Part shown: one piece after another, positions 33,610 through 41,713 of the stretch
Layout: each line of letters begins with the position of its first letter
Position numbering within the stretch: the first letter of the stretch is position 1
Assembly: GCF_020519665.1 (NCBI RefSeq)
Contig: NZ_CP084703.1
Coordinates: 1,054,001 to 1,118,000 of the forward strand
Direction: 5' to 3'
DNA: 64,000 nucleotides
Origin: Bacillus shivajii
GTDB taxonomy: Bacteria; Bacillota; Bacilli; Bacillales; Salisediminibacteriaceae
Made by a program: the position numbers and the translations under genes
The notes under the pieces: generated by a model
Told to the model about the DNA's origin: nothing
What the model saw: only the letters and a program-made list of their open reading frames with translations
Databases searched by the model: none

Positions 33610-34515
33610 TTGATTACAAGAATTGATCGTCTGCAAATTGAATTGCCAAAACCGAAAGCGCCTGATGCAAATGGAGCTGCAGCCGTACAGGAGTTGTTAG
33701 GTGGAAAGTATGGAGAAATGTCTACTTTAAATAATTATATGTTTCAATCTTTTAACTTTAGAAGAAAAAAGAAATTCAAACCATTTTATGATCTGATAGC
33801 TAGTATTACTGCAGAAGAGTTTGGGCATGTTGAATTAGTTTCTAATACGATTAATTTAATGATTGAAGGAACGACATTCCCAGGAGATCCTGATATTACA
33901 CCGATGCAAAATGCAAAAGATAAACGAAATAGTCATCATTTTATCGCGTCAGCACAAACGGCGTTACCTGCAGATTCAATGGGAAATGCATGGACAGGAG
34001 ATAATGTCTTTACAAGCGGGAACTTAGTATTAGATTTACTTCATAACTTTTTCTTAGAGTGTGGGGCTAGAACACATAAAATGCGCGTATATGAAATGAC
34101 GGATAATCCTGTTGCTAGAGAGATGATTGGGTATTTATTAGTAAGGGGAGGCGTGCACGTTGTTGCATACGCAAAAGCACTTGAAGTTGCTACAGGTGCA
34201 GATATCACGAAAATGGTCCCAATCCCAAGCTTAGAAAATAAACACTTTGAAACAACAAGAAAATTTGAAGCAGAAGGAGTTCACCGAAAGTTGTATACAT
34301 GGAGTGCTAGAGACTACCAGGATATCAATAAAATATGGAAAGGAACACACCCCGAAGATGGTAGCCCACTAGAGGTTATAAAAGGTACACCTCAAGGAGG
34401 ACCAATTCCAGACCTAGAGGAGATACCAGAAGAGTTTGCACCAGGAGTTACACAAGAGGACTTCATGGAAATTGCTAAACGTTTACAACGTTCAGCAGGC
34501 ATTTCAGACAATTAA
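33610..34515 (+). CDS. Manganese catalase
   Basis: About 301 residues. A di-manganese, ferritin-fold catalase that breaks down hydrogen peroxide without heme. The signature AAAVQELLGGKYGEMSTLNNYMFQSFNFR is near the N-terminus; metal ligands are in EEFGHVELV and in FLECGARTHKMRVYEMTDNPVAREMIGYLLVRGGVHVVAY. The length matches vegetative Mn catalases rather than the shorter CotJC coat proteins. The start is probably TTG 33610, 7 nt after GGAGGG and giving ITRIDRLQIELP, which is where homologues begin. A frame reaching ATG 33565 contains that site inside it. Confidence 0.93.
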   Translation: MITRIDRLQIELPKPKAPDANGAAAVQELLGGKYGEMSTLNNYMFQSFNFRRKKKFKPFYDLIASITAEEFGHVELVSNTINLMIEGTTFPGDPDITPMQNAKDKRNSHHFIASAQTALPADSMGNAWTGDNVFTSGNLVLDLLHNFFLECGARTHKMRVYEMTDNPVAREMIGYLLVRGGVHVVAYAKALEVATGADITKMVPIPSLENKHFETTRKFEAEGVHRKLYTWSARDYQDINKIWKGTHPEDGSPLEVIKGTPQGGPIPDLEEIPEEFAPGVTQEDFMEIAKRLQRSAGISDN

Positions 34516-34589
34516 TTTATGAAATAATAAAAGTGTTTAAAATTCATATCGTTGTTATATGTCGAAAACAATCAATAAGTAACAAAAAA

Positions 34590-34622
34590 CGACACCGTTT
34601 TGATTACAAAACGGTGTTTTTA
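34590..34622 (+). terminator. Terminator after Mn catalase
   Basis: ACACCGTTTT and AAAACGGTGT pair around GATTAC, followed by TTTT. Confidence 0.88.
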
Positions 34623-34748
34623 CTCGTATTATAGTGGAATATCTCGATAATCATTGGCAGAATTTTTTAAAAAATTTAGGAAAAAAAGAATAATTTTTGT
34701 TAATATAATAGATAGTTGGCTACTGACGGAAAAATGAGGTGTATATTT

Positions 34749-36587
34749 GTGGTTAATGATGCACAAATAGACTGGCGCAATGAAATGGCTTCATTTGTAG
34801 GAGAACCCCCTGAGAATGAAGACTTTGCGAAATGTCTTTATTTAATGATGAATCAACTTTCTGATGGAGTAATGTCTATCGGTGATAATTGGAAAATCAC
34901 TTATATGAATGATACTGCTGCTACTCTTTTAAAAAGAAATAAAGAGACGTTAATCGGTAAATGTATTTGGGATGAATACCCTGAAGCAATAAGAACACAA
35001 TCTTACCATGCATATCATCGGGTATGGATTGAGAAGATTGCACTTGAATTTGAAGAATTCGATCCGAATACAGATTCTTATTATAATATTAGAGCATTTC
35101 CAACGAATGAAGGGATTACGATCTTCTTTAGAGATGTTACGCAACATCGTAATGCTACAAAAGTAATCGAGCAAAGCTATCAAAGTCTTTTTGATGGACA
35201 TTCAGAAGCAGTGTGTTCATTAGACTTAGAAGGTAGGCTATTGTCAGTGAACCGAGCGTTTATTAATTTATTTCGAACCGACGAAAAAATTTTACTAGGT
35301 TCAAAATTTACATCATTTATTCCAAAAGAGAAGCTAGAGCTTGCTGAAAAAGTCTTCAATTTAGCAAAGTTAGGGAAACCCAATGCAGAAGAATTTCATA
35401 TGACAAAGCATGTCGGCAAACCTTTAACGGTATTAGTGAGTGGCATCCCGATTATCGTTGATTCTCAAATCATTGGTACATATGGCATCATCAAAGACAT
35501 TACGAAAGAACGATTAAATTTAGAAGAAGTTCATCGTCTATATCATATGAATCAGCTTATTATCGAGTCTGTAGGGGACGGTATTTTAGGTTTAGATCAA
35601 AAAATGAATGTTCTTATGTGGAATGAAGCCGCTGAAAAAATAACTGGATATAAGAAAGAAGAGTTGAGTGAGGAAGTTTTATCGAGTTTTTTAAAAACGG
35701 TTTCTTTTAAACCATTAAGTGACTTAAGTAATGAACATCGACATGAAGCTAGTTTGTCAAAAGATACCGTCGTTCGAAAAACGGGAGTTACTTTTTTTAG
35801 AAAAGACGGAACCCCATACATAGCCGAATATATTTTAACACCGATGATTTCAGGTGGTGAAGTAGTAGGGGCCGTATTAACGTTTCGTGATATCACTGAA
35901 AAAAGAAAGTCTGAAGAGATGCTTCATCAATCAGAGAAGCTATCGGCTGTCGGACAATTAGCAGCAGGGATTGCTCATGAAATTCGTAACCCGTTAACTT
36001 CGTTAAAAGGGTTTTTACAATTAATCGAATTAAACAGCAGTGGAAAAAAAGAATACTTTGATATTATGAAGTCTGAATTTGCGAGAATTGAACAGATTTT
36101 AAATGAATTACTTATTTTATCAAAGCCGCAAACGTTGAAAAAGGAACCAACGGTCATATATGAATTGCTTTACCATACAATCACTTTGTTAAATACTCAA
36201 GCAATTATAAAAAATATCGAAATTGAATTTACCAGTAATACAAAAGAAGCAAAAGTTCTCTGTGCTGAACACCAAATTAAACAAGTATTTGTAAACTTAA
36301 TAAAAAATGCCATCGAAGCAATGGAAGAAACAGGGGAAATAAAGGTTAAGCTAAATCAAGAGAAAGGTTTTGCTATTATAACGGTAGAAGATCAAGGGTG
36401 TGGAATTCCTAAAGAAAAACTAAAAAAAATTGGTGAACCATTTTTCACTACGAAAGAAAAAGGGACGGGCTTAGGATTAATGGTTACTTTTCAAATTATT
36501 GAAGAGCATGGAGGAGAAGTTCAAGTAGATAGTAAAGAAGGGGAAGGGACGAAATTTACGATTCGTTTACCTTTATATTCTGTATAA
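34749..36587 (+). CDS. PAS-domain sensor histidine kinase (sporulation-kinase-like)
   Basis: A 612-residue cytoplasmic kinase with three PAS-type sensor regions (about 35-135, 145-260, 265-385), a HisKA domain and a HATPase domain. The H-box is GIAHEIRNPLTSLKGF, the N-box VNLIKNAIEAM, the G-boxes EDQGCGIPKEKL and KGTGLGLMVT. No membrane segment. The layout matches soluble KinA/KinE-type kinases that feed the Spo0 phosphorelay. This role is inference. No response regulator is adjacent; an orphan CheY-like gene is 3 kb away. GTG 34749 is 7 nt after GAGGTG; the ATG codons upstream lack a site. Confidence 0.9.
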   Translation: MVNDAQIDWRNEMASFVGEPPENEDFAKCLYLMMNQLSDGVMSIGDNWKITYMNDTAATLLKRNKETLIGKCIWDEYPEAIRTQSYHAYHRVWIEKIALEFEEFDPNTDSYYNIRAFPTNEGITIFFRDVTQHRNATKVIEQSYQSLFDGHSEAVCSLDLEGRLLSVNRAFINLFRTDEKILLGSKFTSFIPKEKLELAEKVFNLAKLGKPNAEEFHMTKHVGKPLTVLVSGIPIIVDSQIIGTYGIIKDITKERLNLEEVHRLYHMNQLIIESVGDGILGLDQKMNVLMWNEAAEKITGYKKEELSEEVLSSFLKTVSFKPLSDLSNEHRHEASLSKDTVVRKTGVTFFRKDGTPYIAEYILTPMISGGEVVGAVLTFRDITEKRKSEEMLHQSEKLSAVGQLAAGIAHEIRNPLTSLKGFLQLIELNSSGKKEYFDIMKSEFARIEQILNELLILSKPQTLKKEPTVIYELLYHTITLLNTQAIIKNIEIEFTSNTKEAKVLCAEHQIKQVFVNLIKNAIEAMEETGEIKVKLNQEKGFAIITVEDQGCGIPKEKLKKIGEPFFTTKEKGTGLGLMVTFQIIEEHGGEVQVDSKEGEGTKFTIRLPLYSV

Positions 36588-36596
36588 ATGATAGAG

Positions 36597-36683
36597 AAGG
36601 TTGCCTTTTAAAGTAGTGGGCGTTCTTATAACTCGGTAATGATAGGAGTTACAAGAACGTCTACTAACTTATTAGGCAACCTT
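36597..36683. terminator. Long nested inverted repeat between convergent genes
   Basis: Outer stem AAGGTTGCCT with AGGCAACCTT, followed by TTAATTAA. Inside it, AGTAGTGGGCGTTCTT pairs imperfectly with AAGAACGTCTACT. The 87-bp unit serves as a bidirectional terminator for the kinase and csbD genes and looks like a small mobile palindrome. Confidence 0.75.
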
Positions 36684-36687
36684 TTAA

Positions 36688-36888
36688 TTAATGGTCATCC
36701 GTATTCCAGTTGTTCAGTTCAGCCTCTACTTCTTCTTTTGATTTACCGTATCTTTCTTGTATTTTACCTATAAAACGATCTTTATCTCCTTTGATTTCTT
36801 CTATATCTTCATCTGTTAGCTTTCCCCATTTTTTCCGAGCTTCACCTTTCCATTTGTTCCATTTTCCTTCAAATGTATGTTTGTTCAT
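36688..36888 (-). CDS. CsbD family stress protein
   Basis: A 66-residue hydrophilic protein. It is one CsbD domain (EGKWNKWKGEARKKWGKLTDEDIEEIKGDKDRFIGKIQERYG). In B. subtilis csbD belongs to the SigB general stress regulon; the molecular function is unknown. ATG 36888 follows AAAGGAGG. A SigB-like promoter is found upstream. It stands alone. Confidence 0.9.
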   Translation of the reverse strand: MNKHTFEGKWNKWKGEARKKWGKLTDEDIEEIKGDKDRFIGKIQERYGKSKEEVEAELNNWNTDDH

Positions 36889-36914
36889 GATATCATCCTC
36901 CTTTGTTAGAAATA

Positions 36915-36940
36915 TTACCGCGATAAATTTATACAAAACC
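36915..36940 (-). promoter_or_regulatory. SigB-like promoter for csbD-type gene
   Basis: Reading leftward: GGTTTTG (36940-36934), a 13-bp spacer, CGGTAA (36920-36915). It has two mismatches to GTTTAA and one to GGGTAA. Supported mainly by the known SigB control of this family. Confidence 0.4.
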
Positions 36941-37081
36941 ACTTTTCTTGAGAAGCGAAGTACATTAAAGCATAGGAACTGACAGAGCAGGATTCTTTAA
37001 TTTATACTGGATTTTGCGGTAAATGTTAAAAAGTGACCTATTAAAACAAATCTAACGTTTTGGTCGAAAGGTGAAAAATGA

Positions 37082-38176
37082 ATGTGGATAAATGACGTTA
37101 TAATATGGGTGCTTGTAATTTTCATGTGTGTAGGGGCATTAGATCGAATCTTTGGTAATTCATTTGGTCTTGGGAAGTCCTTTGAAGAAGGGTTTTATGC
37201 AATGGGGCCATTAGCTTTGGCGATGCTTGGGATTATATCACTCTCTCCTGTAATCGCTAATATATTAGCACCTATCATATCACCGTTATTTCAATTAATC
37301 GGTGCTGATCCGGCTATATTTGCAGGGATTGTATTGGCTGTTGATATGGGGGGATATTTTTTAGCGGAAGAACTAGCAGAAAATCGTCAAGCGGCTATAT
37401 TTTCTGGCATCTATTTAGCGACGATGATTGGACCAACCTTTGTTTTTACTATACCAGTTGCTCTTAGTCTAATAGAAAGAAAAGATTATCCGATTTTTTT
37501 CAAAGGGGTTTTATTAGGCATTATTCCAATACCAGTAGGCGCTTTATTAGCAGGGGTATTAAGCGGTTTTTCATTGAGATTTATTTTCATTCAGCTCATT
37601 CCTTTATTAATCTTTTCATTAGTAATTTGTATTGGTTTAATCATTGCTCCTCGTTTAATGACAAAGGTGTTCGGTGTGATAGGTAAAGCGATTGTGGTCA
37701 TCATAACATTAGGCCTTGTATTTTCAATCGTTGAAACGTTAACAGGCTTTATTATAATTCCGGGAATGATTCCGCTATCTGAAGGATTTGGAATTGTTGG
37801 GATTATCGCGATTACGTTAGCCGGTGCATTTCCTCTTGTCCAATTTATAAAAATCATTTTAAAGAACGGACTTACTCCATTGGCAAGAAAGTTGGAAACG
37901 AATGAATCAACATTGATCGGTTTCGTTTCATCCTTAGCGCATAGCATTCCAATGTTTAAGCTCTTAAAAGAGATGGACGAGAGAGGAAAATTAATGAATG
38001 TTGCCTTTGCTGTAAGTGGGGCGTTTGTTATTGGTGGGCATTTAGGATTTACAGCATCTGTTGAACCAAACTATATATTTCCAATGATGGTTGGAAAGCT
38101 AGTATCTGGTCTTTTAGGAATAATGTTGGCAATATATTTTGTAAACCGCTCCTCTTATGAAAAAGAAAACAGGTAA
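37082..38176 (+). CDS. eutH: EutH-family ethanolamine transporter-like protein
   Basis: A 364-residue polytopic membrane protein with about ten hydrophobic segments. Family signatures: MGPLALAMLGIISLSPVIA, AIFAGIVLAVDMGGYFLAEELAEN, GTYLATMIGPTFVFTIPVAL (here GIYLATMIGPTF), SSLAHSIPMFKLLKEMDERGK and FVIGGHLGFTASVEP. EutH assists ethanolamine uptake. No other eut genes are near, so this is a stand-alone transporter and its substrate is uncertain. ATG 37082 is chosen; ATG 37078 upstream is out of frame. The stop lies inside a bidirectional terminator. Confidence 0.85.
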   Translation: MWINDVIIWVLVIFMCVGALDRIFGNSFGLGKSFEEGFYAMGPLALAMLGIISLSPVIANILAPIISPLFQLIGADPAIFAGIVLAVDMGGYFLAEELAENRQAAIFSGIYLATMIGPTFVFTIPVALSLIERKDYPIFFKGVLLGIIPIPVGALLAGVLSGFSLRFIFIQLIPLLIFSLVICIGLIIAPRLMTKVFGVIGKAIVVIITLGLVFSIVETLTGFIIIPGMIPLSEGFGIVGIIAITLAGAFPLVQFIKIILKNGLTPLARKLETNESTLIGFVSSLAHSIPMFKLLKEMDERGKLMNVAFAVSGAFVIGGHLGFTASVEPNYIFPMMVGKLVSGLLGIMLAIYFVNRSSYEKENR

Positions 38177-38205
38177 GAGCCGAATATAAGTGCTCTTACC
38201 TGTTT
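38167..38205. terminator. Bidirectional terminator overlapping both stops
   Basis: AAACAGGTAAGAGC and GCTCTTACCTGTTT form a perfect 14-bp stem with an 11-nt loop. It includes the eutH stop and reaches the stop of the convergent regulator. Confidence 0.88.
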
Positions 38206-39071
38206 ATTTCATTTATTTTAGATGATACAAATTTTTTGTATTGAATATTATCTGTGTAATCAAAAATGGTTGCCGCAATTGTCATTTCTTTATTAGCCTC
38301 TTCTAAACGTCCAGTAAACCAATGGATGTTTGCCATTTGATAATGAAATTCACCTAATAAGTATAGCGACTTTGTTTCTTTGCAAAGTTGAAGTCCTTGT
38401 TCACATCTACTTAATGCATCTTCATACTTATGTTCACGAATAAATGTTAATGTCAAATTGTATAAAATTCGAAGAAAGATCTTGGGGCATTCTAATTTTG
38501 TTAACTTTTCATAGTTTAAAATCGCTTTTTCATAATAACTTTGAGCTTTTGCATGGTGATCATTTTCGCCATAGAGGTTCCCTAATGAAACCAGTATTTG
38601 AATTTGTGTTTCAGTATAGTGGATGGACGGTTGATACATATTAAGTGCTTGATATAATAGCTTTAAGGCAGTTTTAAAGTCGCCTTTAACATAATTCACC
38701 ACTAACGCTTCGTGCCAAAGAATCACTTGTTTGAAACGTGGTTTATGAAATATGGGATTATGTCTTTCATTTTCTATAACCTGGCCGACTTCTTCATACT
38801 TTTTTTCTTCAACAAACTTTCGAATCAAATAGATTGTATCTTCAGCATAATGAATTTTAGGGCTTTCTAGTTCTTCGAAGAAAAAGTTCATATCGACACC
38901 AAGACGATTAGCAAGAAGATGTAAAGTGTTGGAGTCAGGACTTTTTATATTATCTTCTATTTGACTGATCTCACTTAGAGTGCATATGCCGTCAGCAATG
39001 TCTGACTGGGAAAAGTTATTTGCAGTTCTAAGCATACGTATGACATTGCCAACTTGCCAATTCTCACTCAT
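38196..39071 (-). CDS. RNPP-like HTH-TPR transcriptional regulator
   Basis: A 291-residue protein with an N-terminal Xre-type helix-turn-helix (about 8-62; VIRMLRTANNFSQSDIADGICTLSEISQIED) and TPR helices over the rest (for example QILVSLGNLYGENDHHAKAQSYYEKAI and AMNIHWF-type repeats later on). The plan resembles PlcR/NprR-type regulators that bind small peptides. No gene for an exported pro-peptide is visible beside it, so peptide control is only a possibility. ATG 39071 follows GGGGGCTTACAAT, a weak site at some distance. Confidence 0.78.
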   Translation of the reverse strand: MSENWQVGNVIRMLRTANNFSQSDIADGICTLSEISQIEDNIKSPDSNTLHLLANRLGVDMNFFFEELESPKIHYAEDTIYLIRKFVEEKKYEEVGQVIENERHNPIFHKPRFKQVILWHEALVVNYVKGDFKTALKLLYQALNMYQPSIHYTETQIQILVSLGNLYGENDHHAKAQSYYEKAILNYEKLTKLECPKIFLRILYNLTLTFIREHKYEDALSRCEQGLQLCKETKSLYLLGEFHYQMANIHWFTGRLEEANKEMTIAATIFDYTDNIQYKKFVSSKINEINR

Positions 39072-39190
39072 ATTGTAAGCCCCCTAATGATAATAATATA
39101 ATCTATATTAACACATCTTAACGATGAAAGAGTTGGTAAATGATTATAATTGTAAATGGTATATAAGTGGGGGACATTAATATTTAACAC

Positions 39191-39424
39191 TTATTTTACT
39201 GTATTAGGTTTCAGGCCTTTTTGTTTTTTCTTCCTTTCTGATGTTTCGTCCATCTCTTCATTTTCAGAATCATGGTTACTTGTTTTCTGAAATTCTTTCA
39301 TTAACTTTAAATGTTTGTTCATTTTCTTTTCATGTCTTTGGCTTCCATAATAAAAAAATTTTGTATGATGCCAGTTATACCAAAATTTATGCCATTGTAA
39401 CCAAAACTGCTTATCACCTTTCAT
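39191..39424 (-). CDS. Hypothetical basic protein
   Basis: A 77-residue protein rich in aromatic and basic residues at the N-terminus (KQFWLQWHKFWYNWHHTKFFYYG), ending in a charged low-complexity tail (SENEEMDETSERKKKQKG). Not recognised. ATG 39424 follows GGGAGG at 8 nt. It lies between the RNPP-like regulator and the CheY-like gene on the same strand. Confidence 0.65.
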   Translation of the reverse strand: MKGDKQFWLQWHKFWYNWHHTKFFYYGSQRHEKKMNKHLKLMKEFQKTSNHDSENEEMDETSERKKKQKGLKPNTVK

Positions 39425-39538
39425 GATGCATACCTCCCATCTAATCGATGCTCCATTTGTAGTATACTCATTCCCGAATCAATAAATGAAAAACAATATA
39501 ATTAATAAGAGGCATTTATATGAAGAAAAATGAAGAAA

Positions 39539-39568
39539 AAAACTCTCCTATTTTTATAGGAGAGCTTC
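39539..39568 (-). terminator. Terminator of CheY-like gene
   Basis: In the leftward direction, GCTCTCCTAT and ATAGGAGAG pair around AAAA, followed by TTTTTT. Confidence 0.88.
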
Positions 39569-39576
39569 AAAAGTTA

Positions 39577-39966
39577 TTAAAGAGACGCTGATTCGTTTTC
39601 ATGTAATACTTTTTCAATAATATCTCGAATAACTGATTCACTTATCGGTTTTTGTATAAAAGAATAAGCGCCTAATAAACGTGATTTTTTCAGGTGCGCT
39701 TGACCAGTTGTAGAAGAAGCCATGATGACTTTCGTTTGAGGATGAAGCTGATGTATTTCTTTTAATGCAGCAATGCCATCCATATTCGGCATGATAATAT
39801 CTAGGAAGACAATATCCGGCTTTTTCTTTAGACAAGCTATCACAGCTTCTTTTCCGTCCTTTGCTTCATATATGTTATTAATTCCGATCGTTTTTAAGGA
39901 ATCAATAAATTGCTTCCTTATGATTTCTGAGTCATCACATACAAGTACTGAAAGCTCACCTTGCAA
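39577..39966 (-). CDS. Stand-alone response regulator receiver (CheY-like)
   Basis: A 129-residue receiver domain with no output domain. The acidic pocket (LVCDDSEIIRK), phosphoacceptor Asp in IVFLDIIMPNMDG, the Thr/Ser switch ASSTTGQ and Lys in FIQKPISE are all present. It is probably TTG-initiated at 39966: AAGGAGGG is 7 nt upstream. It could serve in a phosphorelay (Spo0F-like) or chemotaxis-like signalling. No partner kinase is adjacent; the nearest is at 34.7 kb. Confidence 0.85.
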   Translation of the reverse strand: MQGELSVLVCDDSEIIRKQFIDSLKTIGINNIYEAKDGKEAVIACLKKKPDIVFLDIIMPNMDGIAALKEIHQLHPQTKVIMASSTTGQAHLKKSRLLGAYSFIQKPISESVIRDIIEKVLHENESASL

Positions 39967-39991
39967 ATATATTCCCTCCTTCACTTTCTAA

Positions 39992-40525
39992 GTCGAAAAA
40001 GAATAAAAGCTGTTTCGTTGAATGTATGAATATCTGAATGTGTTATACTACTTTTACATGTGAAAGTACTGATATATCTATTCTATCATATATTTTTTCA
40101 AGATATCACCAATTAATAGAAGATTGTTAATTTTCTTATAGAATGTAAATATAGTCTCCTGAACAGTACAAAAAAATTTTAAAAGGGTAGACATGTCAAT
40201 TATGTAAGCGTTTGAGGATAATTTCACAAAAAATATGAAAATCTTTATAAAAAACTATTTATTCAAGGTAGAATTAATGATATATTAAAAACGATTCGAG
40301 AAAACGTTTCATTGAAAAAGGTTTGCACAATTCAGTTGTCTGACATCGTACGTGTTACCTTTTTTTAAATGTAAGCGCTTTTCGATGATATTTTTTTAAA
40401 ACTTGTGTCATAATAATGGCAGCGATGTCATTTCTTCCGTTTTTTTCTCGTTATTTGGTGGAATAGCTGTATTAAGACGGAATAAGACACGAAAAACAAT
40501 TAAATGATCAAGGGGGATCACAATC
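39992..40525. other. Upstream region of the nucleoside transport operon
   Basis: More than 500 bp of AT-rich DNA. It holds two sites close to the catabolite-responsive element consensus (40203-40216 and 40370-40383) and the nupN promoter. I see no riboswitch fold that I can support. Confidence 0.5.
40370..40383 (+). promoter_or_regulatory. Candidate cre site (CcpA) upstream of nupN
   Basis: TGTAAGCGCTTTTC matches the cre consensus TGWAANCGNTNWCA at 12 of 14 positions. A weaker site, TGTAAGCGTTTGAG, is at 40203-40216 (11 of 14). Confidence 0.4.
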
Positions 40526-41626
40526 ATGAAAAAGCGTTTTATGATGTTGGTGTCATCTGTTCTAGCTGCTGGTACATTATTAGCTGCTTGCGGTGAAGCA
40601 GAAGATGACGCAGACCAAACTCCAGTAGGTGGAGATGACGAAGTAACAGAAGAAACTGGAGACTTCTCTGCAAAGATGGTTACAGACACAGGCGGTGTTG
40701 ATGATCGTTCGTTTAACGAATCAGCATGGGATGGTTTACAACAGTTTGAAGAAGACTATGATGTAGAAGTTGATTACATCCAGTCAAATGACGCTTCTGA
40801 CTATATGCCAAACCTAAACCGTTTAGCTCGTGAAGGTACATCAATCTCTTTTGCAATTGGTTTCTTAATGGAAGATGACATTCGTACTGTTGCTGAACAA
40901 AACCCAGAGCAACACTTTGCAATCGTTGATACTGTTGTAGAAGGTGCAGATGGAAGTTTAGTTCCTAACATTGCGAATATCACATTTGCAGAGCACGAAG
41001 GTTCTTTCTTAGTAGGAGTTGTTGCAGCAATGCAAACTGAAACTGACCATGTTGGTTTCATTGGCGGTGTTGAAAGTCCACTAATTAAAAAGTTTGAGAA
41101 CGGTTTTAAAGCTGGCGTGAAAACAGTAAACCCAGATATCGAAATTTCTGTACAATATGCACAAGACTTTAACGATGCTTCTCGTGGTCAACAAATTGCA
41201 GATACATTGTACGGAAATGGTGCAGATGTGATTTATCATGCTGCAGGTGGTACTGGTAACGGTTTATTTACAGAAGCTATTGACCGTGCACGTGGTGGCG
41301 AAAACGTATGGGTTATCGGTGTTGACCAAGACCAGCATGCACAAGGTGAGTACTCTGACGGTAACGTAACATTAACTTCTATGGTTAAACGTGTAGACCA
41401 AGCTGTATACCAAGTTGCTGAGCAAACGATGAACGGCGACTACCCTGGTGGAGAAATTCTAGAGTTTGGTTTAGAAGAGCAAGGTGTTGGTATTGCTGAA
41501 ACAACAGATAACGTATCTGAAGAAGCATTAGAAGCAGTAGAAGATTATATCGAACAAATTATGAATGGGGATATCGACGTACCTGAAACAGATGATGCGT
41601 ACGACGACTTCCTTGGTTCACTATAA
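40526..41626 (+). CDS. nupN: BMP-family nucleoside-binding lipoprotein (NupN-like)
   Basis: A 366-residue solute receptor of an ABC importer. The signal peptide ends in lipobox L-A-A-C (Cys22), followed by an acidic linker and the BMP domain: MVTDTGGVDDRSFNESAWDGL, IGFLMEDDIRTVAEQNPEQHFAIVD, NITFAEHEGSFLVGVVAAM, HVGFIGGVESPLIKKFENGFKAGV and HAAGGTGNGLFTEAI. It corresponds to B. subtilis YufN/NupN, the receptor for guanosine and related nucleosides. ATG 40526 follows AAGGGGG. A perfect hairpin separates it from nupO, as expected where the receptor is made in excess. Confidence 0.92.
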   Translation: MKKRFMMLVSSVLAAGTLLAACGEAEDDADQTPVGGDDEVTEETGDFSAKMVTDTGGVDDRSFNESAWDGLQQFEEDYDVEVDYIQSNDASDYMPNLNRLAREGTSISFAIGFLMEDDIRTVAEQNPEQHFAIVDTVVEGADGSLVPNIANITFAEHEGSFLVGVVAAMQTETDHVGFIGGVESPLIKKFENGFKAGVKTVNPDIEISVQYAQDFNDASRGQQIADTLYGNGADVIYHAAGGTGNGLFTEAIDRARGGENVWVIGVDQDQHAQGEYSDGNVTLTSMVKRVDQAVYQVAEQTMNGDYPGGEILEFGLEEQGVGIAETTDNVSEEALEAVEDYIEQIMNGDIDVPETDDAYDDFLGSL

Positions 41627-41653
41627 GTGAGCATGTTCCTTTTATTATAAGAT

Positions 41654-41690
41654 ATTAACAAAGGCTAGTGCTTCACTAGCCTTTGTTAAT
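41654..41690 (+). terminator. Perfect intercistronic hairpin nupN-nupO
   Basis: ATTAACAAAGGCTAGTG, loop CTT, CACTAGCCTTTGTTAAT: a 17-bp perfect stem. Only a short GATTTTC follows, so it is likely a partial terminator or a 3' stabiliser for nupN mRNA. Confidence 0.85.
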
Positions 41691-41713
41691 GATTTTCGTT
41701 AGGAGTGTTTACA

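Noticed and set aside
37082-38176. Ethanolamine utilisation operon
   Set aside because: Only eutH is present; no eutB, eutC or shell genes are nearby.
39992-40525. Purine riboswitch upstream of the nucleoside transport operon
   Set aside because: I could not find the paired P1 stem and the conserved joining segments of that class.
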